DNA from: an uncultured Eubacteriales bacterium
GTDB taxonomy: Bacteria; Bacillota; Clostridia; Oscillospirales; Ruminococcaceae
DNA: 64,000 bases
Direction of reading: 5' to 3'
NCBI GenBank assembly: GCA_900319075.1
Contig: ONMZ01000008.1
Location: 37,736-101,735, forward strand
A program made the translations under genes and the position numbers. Every line of letters starts with the position of its first letter. Position 1 is the stretch's first letter. Below are positions 1 to 6,662 of this stretch, piece by piece. The notes beneath the pieces were generated by a model. It worked only from the letters and a program-made list of their open reading frames with translations, searched no databases and was not told the origin of the DNA.

Positions 1-179
1 GTGACATTACTTTTGCAATTCATCTGCTCAGGAAGCAAGGACAGGTCATACTCAGCAACGGACAGGGCTATTTTAAGCCTGCCGATAAGCAAGAGATCAG
101 ATCATTCGTAAGAACGATGAGATCGAGACAACGTGAGATCGCTGAAGCTACACGCTCAGCAGTTAAAGCTTTGAAATGA
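1..179 (+). CDS. partial phage-type protein (C-terminal end)
   Basis: The reading frame enters from outside the window (first whole codon at base 3) and ends with TGA at 177-179, leaving 58 residues. The visible part has a basic, helical C-terminus (RTMRSRQREIAEATRSA) after a segment resembling the wing of a winged-helix protein (QGQVILSNGQGYFKP). Similar small DNA-binding proteins occur in phage and ICE replication or regulation modules. I do not recognise a specific family. The DUF6291-like gene follows within 10 bases, so the two are probably co-transcribed. Confidence 0.55.
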   Translation, partial: DITFAIHLLRKQGQVILSNGQGYFKPADKQEIRSFVRTMRSRQREIAEATRSAVKALK

Positions 180-189
180 GGGATAAATA

Positions 190-592
190 ATGGACAATAT
201 CGATAGCACAATAAAGACACCGCCGGGATTTTACCTTTACCAACTCCCACAAAACTTACTCAAAAGCTGCACCGATGAAGAAGCAGGACAGATAATCAAG
301 GCAGCTATTCAGTTCTTTGAGAGCGGTGAGATAACAAATAATCTTGACCGTTTGCCCGATATGGTGTATCAAATCATTATTTCTGATATTGCTGTCGGCA
401 AAGACAAATATCTGAAACGGTGTGAGCAAAACAGAAAAAATCGAAACAGCAAAACGAATAGTGACGAATAAAACTATTCGTCACTTACCGTTACCATTTG
501 TCACTAATACTAATACCAACTCTAAGTCTAAACCTAACTCTATTATTAACTCCAATGAAAAGACAAATGATAAGCACAATGCTAAGTTGTAA
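190..592 (+). pseudogene. DUF6291-like phage replication-region protein, frameshifted
   Basis: The first frame runs 93 codons from ATG 190 to TAA at 469-471. It has the features of DUF6291-type proteins: an early TDEEAGQIIKA segment and a basic end (RCEQNRKNRN). Those proteins usually continue into an Asn/Thr/Lys-rich tail. Such a tail (FVTNTNTNSKSKPN) is present just downstream, but in another frame (497-592, ending TAA). The region around 455-497 therefore appears to carry one or more small indels that split the gene. The family assignment is from memory of the pattern. The 93-codon product may still be made, since the tail is low-complexity. Confidence 0.5.
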
Positions 593-628
593 GACAAATA
601 GTAGAATGGTTCTTAAAGGAGAAATAAA

Positions 629-955
629 ATGTTCGATGCAACTATATTTTCAAGAAATCTGTGGAAAGCATATTGTTCAAAACAGAGAAAAATGGAATTT
701 ATCGAAATACTTGATATTATTCTGTTCTTTCTGACATCTTATGAGCGATATATGGGAGAGGTACATCCTAATGTCAAGACTAAACAGCTTGAAAGGATCG
801 TTTCTGTAATTGATGAACAAGACATTGAACCGGAAGCTTATGATGTACTTATTACATCATACTTTGAAAACACAGCTTTACAGACAGATTTCAATATCAA
901 TCATTTTTTTACTGAGGGCATTATCAATAACAGGTTCTACGAGAAATTATACTAA
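629..955 (+). CDS. hypothetical protein of the integrated element
   Basis: This encodes 108 residues, with a good AAGGAGA site nine bases before ATG 629. The product is predicted to be helical, with an N-terminal aromatic/hydrophobic segment (IEILDIILFFLTSY) that could pack in a core or be a single weak membrane helix, followed by a charged C-terminal half. No catalytic motif or named family is recognised. It lies between the frameshifted DUF6291-like gene and the 966-1202 gene, with 10 bases to the latter, so the genes are likely one transcript of the element. Confidence 0.6.
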   Translation: MFDATIFSRNLWKAYCSKQRKMEFIEILDIILFFLTSYERYMGEVHPNVKTKQLERIVSVIDEQDIEPEAYDVLITSYFENTALQTDFNINHFFTEGIINNRFYEKLY

Positions 956-965
956 GGGGGATTTT

Positions 966-1202
966 ATGAGAATAGCCAATTATAAGCTAACACCTGAAGA
1001 TCGTGAAACACTTATAAACATCGTTAAGGACAATAACGGTGGAGAGGTTGCTGTCGTTGAAACCACTGAGAGCAAGGTTTACAATAAGCTGATGAAACGA
1101 GGCTGGAGCTTGACCGATGAGGTGCGAAACATTCAGGGCGGTTTGCTATCGGCTACATTCAAAGCACCTGCAAAGTGTGTCAGCTTCAGATCTATGCACT
1201 AA
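966..1202 (+). CDS. hypothetical 78-residue protein of the integrated element
   Basis: The ATG at 966 follows an AAGGGGG ribosome binding site. A longer upstream extension of this frame overlaps the previous gene and lacks a binding site, so I use the short start. The product is a compact alpha/beta-looking protein (TPEDRETLINIVK, then VAVVETTESKVYNKLMKRGW) without recognisable motifs. It is probably an accessory protein of the phage-like element. The 137 bases after it hold no supported gene, only the lead-in to the next ribosome binding site. Confidence 0.55.
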   Translation: MRIANYKLTPEDRETLINIVKDNNGGEVAVVETTESKVYNKLMKRGWSLTDEVRNIQGGLLSATFKAPAKCVSFRSMH

Positions 1203-1339
1203 ATGCAGTTTTAGACACGGCTTTGTATGGTGGTATGTTTATACTTACAATACATTTGCTATGTCAAAAACTGCGAGTGCTCAAAGATTTTAGGTACAAA
1301 TCAAGCATTATTTTTCACAAATAGGGAGGGGGGAGATGA

Positions 1340-1741
1340 ATGGCAAAGAAATATACCGATGAAAGATTGGCGGAGCTTTTAATGATACACGGCTCTGTAT
1401 CGGCTGTTGCTTCCGCAACACGCTTAACACGGTCAACGCTGTATCAGAGGCTTAAAAGTCCGCAGTTTCGGAAAGTCTTTGAGGGTTACACACATTCGGC
1501 TTTGAATGCTGCGAGCTGTGAGCTGTCCTGTGCCTGCGGTACGGCGATACAAACGCTTGTATCGGTATGTAACGACGGAGAAATCAACGCACAAACACGT
1601 GTGCAAGCTGCACAAACGATACTGACAAACGCTGTTAAACTTGCAGATATAGCACGGGAGCAGCGTGAGCAGGACGAAAGAGACGAAAAAATTGAGGCTC
1701 TAACACAAAGCATTTTATCAAGAATGCACAACGAAGAATGA
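1340..1741 (+). CDS. helix-turn-helix protein, terminase-small-subunit-like
   Basis: A 133-residue protein behind a strong GGAGGGGGGAG site. Residues 8-35 read as a helix-turn-helix with the pattern of phage small-terminase or phBC6A51-type HTH proteins (LMIHGSVSAVASATRLTRST, then LYQRLKSP), and the C-terminal half is a long charged helix (AREQREQDERDEKIEAL) likely to form a coiled coil. Family knowledge suggests DNA binding and oligomerisation during phage DNA packaging or regulation. No large terminase subunit is in view, so that role is not supported by context. Confidence 0.6.
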   Translation: MAKKYTDERLAELLMIHGSVSAVASATRLTRSTLYQRLKSPQFRKVFEGYTHSALNAASCELSCACGTAIQTLVSVCNDGEINAQTRVQAAQTILTNAVKLADIAREQREQDERDEKIEALTQSILSRMHNEE

Positions 1742-1756
1742 AAGGAACGAGAGAAA

Positions 1757-2317
1757 ATGACAAAATCTGATTTTTACTGGGACATCAAAGCGACTGTTGA
1801 TGAGGCAATCGCAGATATCGGGGAGCTTGAAGCCGAAAAGAAGAAACTTGAAAACGAGATGAAAAGCTCAAAATTTCAGCAGTCTTATATAAAAAAAGAA
1901 ATGTTACCGATGATCGAGGGCAAAAAAAGGGATATTGAGGCAAGAAAGGCGGCGGCAAACAAGCAGATCAAAGCTCTTGCTGATAGCTATATAAGCGAGC
2001 TGAACGAGGCAAACGAGCTGCGAGGCGAGGCTCTAACGGACGATGTAAAATTGCTGACAGCAGGCGTTAATCTCACGGGGAATGAGCTTGAAAAGATATT
2101 TGACCGCTATGGAGACAATCCGACAATGCAGCAGATTGTGTATAGATACGCCGATGAACACGATATCAAGCTTAACCGTGTGCTTACATTCAAAAATGCT
2201 CCGCTGATCGAGGCTGTATCTTGTACGCCTAAAATGTGCGAAACGGTGATTAAATGGGCGGGCGTTGACAACGTATACGATCAAGTGATGCCACGACTTG
2301 AATGCTTCAAGGAATGA
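1757..2317 (+). CDS. coiled-coil hypothetical protein of the integrated element
   Basis: This is the last gene of the element, 186 residues, 15 bases after the HTH gene and preceded by AAAGGAACGAGAG. Residues 15-105 are highly charged and heptad-like (ELEAEKKKLENEMKSSKF), predicting a long coiled coil. The C-terminal 80 residues look globular (LTGNELEKIFDRYGDNPTM). Phage scaffold-like or structural accessory proteins can look like this, but I do not recognise a family. A strong terminator follows at once, which fits the end of an operon. Confidence 0.6.
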   Translation: MTKSDFYWDIKATVDEAIADIGELEAEKKKLENEMKSSKFQQSYIKKEMLPMIEGKKRDIEARKAAANKQIKALADSYISELNEANELRGEALTDDVKLLTAGVNLTGNELEKIFDRYGDNPTMQQIVYRYADEHDIKLNRVLTFKNAPLIEAVSCTPKMCETVIKWAGVDNVYDQVMPRLECFKE

Positions 2318-2323
2318 ACGAGA

Positions 2324-2347
2324 GACAGCCAAATGGCTGTCTTTTTT
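2324..2347 (+). terminator. rho-independent terminator of the element's last operon
   Basis: A perfect 7-bp stem (GACAGCC / GGCTGTC, loop AAAT) is followed by six T, 6 bases after the stop of the coiled-coil protein gene. Confidence 0.85.
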
Positions 2348-2483
2348 GTCCTTTATTTGTCCTTTACTTTTTCTGAATACCTATAAAATGAAATTGACAT
2401 CTATAAACACATAATGCGAGAATTATGCGTAAATACGAATAATTATAAATTGTTCTAAAAGGATATGAAAGGCAAAAGTGACA

Positions 2484-2525
2484 TTGGTAAGGATGAGGTC
2501 ACCGGTTCAAATCCGGTTAACAGCT
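2484..2525 (+). other. attachment-site remnant: 3' half of tRNA-Thr(GGT)
   Basis: The segment starts at an anticodon loop TTGGTAA (anticodon GGT) and continues with the 3' anticodon stem GGATG, a variable loop AGGTC, a T-arm ACCGG-TTCAAAT-CCGGT and a 3' acceptor strand TAACAGC plus discriminator T. The 5' half of the tRNA is absent: the bases before the loop do not pair with GGATG. This is what a tyrosine-recombinase integration leaves when it splits a tRNA gene. The intact gene should lie at the other end of the element, outside the window. No CCA is encoded. Confidence 0.85.
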
Positions 2526-2531
2526 TTTTAC

Positions 2532-2556
2532 GCTCCCGTAAAGTGGGAGCTTTTTT
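2532..2556 (+). terminator. terminator of the original tRNA-Thr locus
   Basis: GCTCCC / GGGAGC stem with a 7-base loop and six T, six bases after the tRNA remnant. It is probably the ancestral terminator of the tRNA gene, now stranded on the chromosomal side of the insertion. Confidence 0.8.
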
Positions 2557-2584
2557 ATTTTAGTTCGTTTTTTGTGCAAAAAAT

Positions 2585-2609
2585 AAAGGACAGTTTCAAG
2601 CTGTCCTTT
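2585..2609 (-). terminator. terminator of lysC
   Basis: AAAGGACAG / CTGTCCTTT stem with a 7-base loop, downstream of the lysC stop on the minus strand. On that strand it is followed by a T-rich run (ATTTTTTG). T residues also follow on the plus strand, so it may work in both directions. Confidence 0.75.
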
Positions 2610-2636
2610 TGTTTTTATACCCTTTGTACCCGCAGA

Positions 2637-3962
2637 TCAGCTTTCAAGCTGTGTGTCAACAAAGATGCTGTAAATTGCCTGTACAGCCTTTTCAAAGTCA
2701 TTCTCGCTGACACCGATTATGATGTTAAGCTCGCTTGAACCCTGGTCGATCATCTTTACATTGACCCTTGCGTGGGCAAGTGCAGAGAATATCCTTCCGG
2801 CAGTACCTCTGTTTGACTTCATTGCTCTGCCCACAACAGCGATCAGCGCAAGATCTGTTTCAATATCTATCACATCAGGTTTGCAGTTTCTGTGTATACC
2901 TGCAAGTATCTCCTGCTCCTTGGGAGCAAATTCCTGCTGGTGAACTACAATTGACATTGTATCTATGCCCGACGGCATATGTTCAAAGCAAATACCGTTT
3001 TTCTCAAATACCTCAAGGACCCTTCTGCCAAAACCGATCTCGGCATTCATCATGTCCTTTTCAATGTTGATAGCAGTAAATCCTTTCTTTCCGGCAATTC
3101 CCGTAATGGTGAACTCCGGCTTCTGGGATGTGGATTCAACAATAAATGTTCCGCTGTCCTCGGGAGAGTTGGTGTTTTTGATATTGATAGGGATACCTGC
3201 CTTTCTTACAGGGAAAATTGCGTCCTCATGAAGCACGGTAGCACCCATGTAAGAAAGCTCACGAAGCTCTTTGTAGGTTATGATCTTTATGGTCTGAGGA
3301 TCCTTGATAACTCTTGGGTCTGCAAAAAGAAAACCCGATACGTCGGTCCAGTTTTCATAAAGATCTGCACCTACTGCCGCAGCAACGATAGAGCCGGTTA
3401 TATCCGAGCCGCCTCTTGAAAATGTCTTGATGGTGTCGTTTGGCATAGAGCCGTAGAAGCCGGGGATAACAGCGTGTTCAACACCTTCAAGTCTTGCTTT
3501 GAGAGCCTTGTTTGTCTTTTTGGAATCAAAGTGACCCTGCTCGTCAAAAAAGATTACATCTGCTGCGTCAATAAAGCTGTATCCAAGATAATTTGCAAGC
3601 ACGATACCGTTAAGGTATTCACCTCTTGATGCTGCATAGTCCCGTCCTGCCTTGCCGATAAAGCAAGCGTTGATGATCTCAAACTCCTGATCCAGTGAAA
3701 GATCAAGACCGAGCTCTTTGATTATCCCATTGTATCTTTCCTTGATTTTATTAAAAGCGTCCTTGAAATCCTTGCCTTTTGCCGCAAGATCATAGCAGCC
3801 GTAAAGCATATCTGTTACTTTAGTATCCTTGCTGTTTCTCTTTCCCGGTGCGCTGGGGACAACGAACCTTCTGGAGCTTTCAGCAGTGATGATAGCTTTT
3901 ACTTTTTTGAACTGCTCTGCGCTGGCAAGAGAACTGCCGCCGAATTTTACAACCTTAGTCAT
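2637..3962 (-). CDS. lysC: aspartate kinase
   Basis: Phosphorylates L-aspartate with ATP, the first step to lysine, threonine, methionine and diaminopimelate for cell wall. The 441-residue length fits a monofunctional enzyme. The N-terminal amino-acid-kinase domain shows the nucleotide-binding KFGGSS at residues 6-11 and a SRGGSDITGS substrate-site motif near residue 180. The last 140 residues read as tandem ACT regulatory domains (ITGIAGKKGFTAINIEK; LIAVVGRAMKSNRGTAGRIF), so allosteric control by an end-product amino acid is expected. It is transcribed alone: its own strong promoter lies upstream and a terminator downstream. Confidence 0.93.
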   Translation of the reverse strand: MTKVVKFGGSSLASAEQFKKVKAIITAESSRRFVVPSAPGKRNSKDTKVTDMLYGCYDLAAKGKDFKDAFNKIKERYNGIIKELGLDLSLDQEFEIINACFIGKAGRDYAASRGEYLNGIVLANYLGYSFIDAADVIFFDEQGHFDSKKTNKALKARLEGVEHAVIPGFYGSMPNDTIKTFSRGGSDITGSIVAAAVGADLYENWTDVSGFLFADPRVIKDPQTIKIITYKELRELSYMGATVLHEDAIFPVRKAGIPINIKNTNSPEDSGTFIVESTSQKPEFTITGIAGKKGFTAINIEKDMMNAEIGFGRRVLEVFEKNGICFEHMPSGIDTMSIVVHQQEFAPKEQEILAGIHRNCKPDVIDIETDLALIAVVGRAMKSNRGTAGRIFSALAHARVNVKMIDQGSSELNIIIGVSENDFEKAVQAIYSIFVDTQLES

Positions 3963-3989
3963 ACCAAAACCTCATTTTCAATTTATATT

Positions 3990-4017
3990 AGGCGTTTATA
4001 GCGTACCTATAACGCCT
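3990..4017 (-). promoter_or_regulatory. hairpin in the lysC 5' leader
   Basis: AGGCGTTTATAG (3990-4001) is complementary to CTATAACGCCT (4007-4017) apart from one unpaired base, with a 5-base loop. It lies in the roughly 65-base leader between the lysC promoter and its ribosome binding site. The leader is too short for a lysine riboswitch or T-box, so the function is unknown; RNA stabilisation or a protein site is possible. Confidence 0.5.
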
Positions 4018-4035
4018 TTTAACAGTACAATAAAC

Positions 4036-4064
4036 AGTATACAAAAATAATCCTTTTTAGTCAA
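4036..4064 (-). promoter_or_regulatory. sigma-A-type promoter of lysC
   Basis: On the minus strand TTGACT (4064-4059) and TATACT (4041-4036) are separated by exactly 17 bases. Transcription would start near 4029. Confidence 0.8.
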
Positions 4065-4168
4065 TGTGTATTTTAACAAATATATATTAATTTTTATCTG
4101 TTCGTTTGTGAAATACGCTTGTTCACCCTGTGCAAACACAACGTGCGTGTGGGAAGTGCAGGTGTTTT

Positions 4169-4831
4169 TCAAAGCAAAACATCAAGCTTGTCACAAAAAT
4201 CGGATAAGCTCGGAAAACAATGGTATAACAATGCTTTTGTGTCTTGATCCGGCTGTGAAAGATCGGGTATCATCACAGGCTTGCAGCCGGCACGGTATGC
4301 AGACAATATCCCGTTCGGTGAGTCCTCAAGGGCGATGCAGTCCGTACAATCAAGCCCAAGTGCCTTTGCCGCTGTCTGATATATGTCAGGAGCCGGCTTA
4401 CCGTTTTGGATCATGTCCCCTGTAACTATCACATCAAAATAGTCTATTACCTCTGTTTGTCTGAGATATTTTTCCGTCCGTTCCCTGTTTGTGGCGGTGG
4501 CGACGGCAAGCTTTATGCTGCGCTGTGAAAGCTCTTTCAAAAGATCATCCAGCCCCTGTTTTTTTTCAACTCCGTGTGCAGCGATATATTCGTCCATAAG
4601 CTCTCTGCGCTTTTCTCGTACAGCGTAGTAATCAAAACTGTCTCCAAGGATCTCTTTTAAGTTGGTACAAGCAAATTTTGCAGCCATAGAGCGTATCCCG
4701 AGAATATGCTCATCTGTCATTTCAAATCCGTAATACTCTGCCGCTTTCTTCCAAAAACGTGTGTAGAGCTTTTCGGTGTCAAGCATAAGCCCGTCCATGT
4801 CAAATATAACTCCCAGTATCCTGTCTTTCAT
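4169..4831 (-). CDS. HAD-superfamily phosphatase (beta-phosphoglucomutase-like)
   Basis: A 220-residue subfamily IA HAD hydrolase. Motif I is FDMDGLMLDTE near the N-terminus with the nucleophile and acid Asp pair, motif II VATATN, motif III Lys in NGKPAPDIY, and motif IV ALEDSPNGILSA. The cap after motif I is helical, as in beta-phosphoglucomutases and sugar-phosphate phosphatases. The substrate cannot be read from sequence. I choose ATG 4831, eight bases from GGAGG, over an in-frame GTG six bases upstream that sits almost on the binding site. It appears to be a single-gene unit between lysC and the divergent PP2C gene. Confidence 0.82.
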   Translation of the reverse strand: MKDRILGVIFDMDGLMLDTEKLYTRFWKKAAEYYGFEMTDEHILGIRSMAAKFACTNLKEILGDSFDYYAVREKRRELMDEYIAAHGVEKKQGLDDLLKELSQRSIKLAVATATNRERTEKYLRQTEVIDYFDVIVTGDMIQNGKPAPDIYQTAAKALGLDCTDCIALEDSPNGILSAYRAGCKPVMIPDLSQPDQDTKALLYHCFPSLSDFCDKLDVLL

Positions 4832-4954
4832 ATCCACCGCCTCCTTGCACTTTTTTATATTATACTTTCTTTTGTGGGAAAAATCAATGGATAGTTCATT
4901 GACAACAGGTGGAAAATGTGCTATTATTTAATCTATGGTAGGAGGTGTGTAACA

Positions 4955-6550
4955 GTGAACTATTATATATATGGTCTGACCTCAAAGGGCAATGTCCGTG
5001 AGAATAATGAGGACAGGATCCTTGTTTATAAAGATGTTGTGTCCAAAGGCAGCTGTTCCACAACTCTTTCTGCACCTTTTATCGCAGCCGTATGCGACGG
5101 TGTAGGCGGCGAGAATGCCGGTGAGGTCGCTGCACAGCTTTGCCTTGAACAGCTCTCGAATATTGTTTACAGCGCAGACGTTGATCTGAAGCGTGAGGTG
5201 CTGAATATCCACCACGACATCAAACGAAGGGGAATAGGCGAAAGCCTTTCTGTTAATATGCAGACCACCCTGTGTGCCCTTGCAGTCGATGAAAATGGTG
5301 AGGCTATTTGTGTGAATGTTGGCGACAGCCGTATGTATAGATTTGTAAACGCCGCAATAAGACAAATATCCACCGACCAGTCTTACAGACAGTTCGTCTA
5401 TGAGCATGGTGACGAGGGTGCCGTTTCAAAGATCGCTCCTAATCTTGAAAATGCCATAGTATCTTCGGTGGGAAGTGTAACAAACGACCCGGAGGTAGAG
5501 CTTATCCCGCTTGTTACAAGCTTTGGTAAAGAGCCTGATGACACTATCCTTATTGTTTCCGACGGCATTTCCGATTATGTTACCGAGCAGCAGCTTGAGA
5601 TAGGCATGGGACTTGATCTTCCCCTTTCCCAAAGACTTGAGGCTATCGCACAGCTTGCGCTTGATAACGGAAGCGTGGATAATCTTTCTATCCTTGGCAT
5701 CAAACCTTATATAACAAAGAGAGAACTTGAAAATATAACCTCCGAAAACGTAGAAAAAACCGTTAATATCCGTGACCTTATCAGAGAGACCGATGAGCTG
5801 GGGGAGATACTCACCCTTGATATAAACGAAATAATATCCCAGCCCTATGTAAGGATGGAACCTGATCCTTTGCCTGATAAACCAAATAAAAAGGTCCAGG
5901 AGGCAGAGGAAACCATAATCCGTGAAAGTGCTGCTGAACAAAATACTGAAAATGAACCGCAGAGTCAAAATGAGCCTGATGAACAGATCACAGCCGAGAA
6001 AGAAACTGTGGAAGTCATAGACAGTGAAACGGCCGAAGAGGAAATAAATGTAGCAGAATTTCCGGAAGCCGCAGCTGAACAAGATACACCTGCTTTCGAC
6101 GAAACACCTGAGGATGATCTTGTCCGGGCGCTTTTGAACGCCAAGGCCGTTAAGGACTCCCAGCACCAGGAGCACAATGAACCGGACAAGCCTGATGTGG
6201 GACCGGCATCTGACAACACGGCTGATTCAGAAGATCTTGACCTTTACGCCATCGGTGAGCGTGCTTTGAGCGAGGTGGAATCCAATGCTGAAAACACTAC
6301 CCAGACTATAAGGGAGATCGAAGTGCTGGGAAGCGCAATGCCCGGACACGTTAAAGGACCCGCCGAAATGGAAAGAGAGTTCCTTGAAAGAATGTCTAAG
6401 CTTTCTCTTGGCAATATCGATCTTGATGATGATATTGAAACTGAAAATAGCTCTGATAGTAAATCGGGACCGGAACTTAATACTGTTGAGCTTCTTCATC
6501 AGTCTGCATCAAGCCTTGCAAAGCTCGAAAATCTTTTTGGAAAGAAATAA
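4955..6550 (+). CDS. PP2C-type Ser/Thr phosphatase with long acidic C-terminal tail
   Basis: Residues 1 to about 252 are a PP2C (PPM) phosphatase with the metal-binding motifs NED (18-20), VCDGVGGENAG (D48), NVGDSRMYRF, LIVSDGISDYV and the final DNLSILGI. It should hydrolyse phosphoserine/phosphothreonine with two Mn or Mg ions. The following 280 residues are Glu/Asp/Asn-rich, repeat-poor and probably disordered, with short helical patches near the end (MEREFLERMSKL; LHQSASSLAKLENLF). No transmembrane helix is present. The GTG start at 4955 is nine bases from GGAGG; the longer upstream frame lacks a site. It has no kinase neighbour; the second PP2C (57178) sits next to prkC. A terminator follows. 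Confidence 0.85.
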   Translation: MNYYIYGLTSKGNVRENNEDRILVYKDVVSKGSCSTTLSAPFIAAVCDGVGGENAGEVAAQLCLEQLSNIVYSADVDLKREVLNIHHDIKRRGIGESLSVNMQTTLCALAVDENGEAICVNVGDSRMYRFVNAAIRQISTDQSYRQFVYEHGDEGAVSKIAPNLENAIVSSVGSVTNDPEVELIPLVTSFGKEPDDTILIVSDGISDYVTEQQLEIGMGLDLPLSQRLEAIAQLALDNGSVDNLSILGIKPYITKRELENITSENVEKTVNIRDLIRETDELGEILTLDINEIISQPYVRMEPDPLPDKPNKKVQEAEETIIRESAAEQNTENEPQSQNEPDEQITAEKETVEVIDSETAEEEINVAEFPEAAAEQDTPAFDETPEDDLVRALLNAKAVKDSQHQEHNEPDKPDVGPASDNTADSEDLDLYAIGERALSEVESNAENTTQTIREIEVLGSAMPGHVKGPAEMEREFLERMSKLSLGNIDLDDDIETENSSDSKSGPELNTVELLHQSASSLAKLENLFGKK

Positions 6551-6554
6551 TTAC

Positions 6555-6592
6555 AGCACCGCAGAATTTGTTATGTCCTGCGGTGCTTTTTT
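6555..6592 (+). terminator. terminator after the acidic-tail PP2C gene
   Basis: A 10-bp stem AGCACCGCAG / CTGCGGTGCT with a 13-base loop and a run of T, four bases after the stop codon. Confidence 0.85.
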
Positions 6593-6605
6593 GTGGGTCA
6601 ATTTG

Positions 6606-6634
6606 TTGACTTTGATGTTTATATGAGTTATAAT
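6606..6634 (+). promoter_or_regulatory. sigma-A-type promoter of pyk
   Basis: TTGACT (6606-6611), 17-base spacer, TATAAT (6629-6634). The 11-mer TTTGTGGGTCA, which recurs around the RNase J promoter, lies just upstream at 6590-6600. Confidence 0.85.
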
Positions 6635-6662
6635 ATTATTGTCAGATTTAGGAGGAAATACT

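Larger units (their letters stand above)
1..2483. mobile_element. right end of an integrated phage-like/integrative element
   Basis: Only the end of the element is in the window. It holds short hypothetical genes with their own ribosome binding sites, a terminase-small-subunit-like HTH protein and a frameshifted DUF6291-like gene, and it stops exactly where a 3' half of tRNA-Thr(GGT) begins at 2484. No integrase, structural protein or relaxase gene is visible here, so phage, satellite and ICE cannot be told apart. The AT-rich 2348-2480 segment between the last gene and the attachment site has an inverted repeat (CATAAT, 6-base spacer, ATTATG) and could hold integrase arm sites; that is inference. 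Confidence 0.7.

Noticed and set aside
498-734. A 78-codon frame overlapping the DUF6291-like tail and the 629-955 gene
   Set aside because: It has no ribosome binding site and low-complexity sequence, and most of it overlaps better supported frames.
3962-4035. Lysine riboswitch or T-box upstream of lysC
   Set aside because: The leader is far too short and lacks the conserved junction or T-box sequence; only one hairpin is present.
5426-6175. A 249-codon open frame antisense to the acidic PP2C tail
   Set aside because: It is very Phe/Leu/Ile/Tyr-rich, as expected for the complement of an acidic coding region, and has no ribosome binding site or family resemblance.
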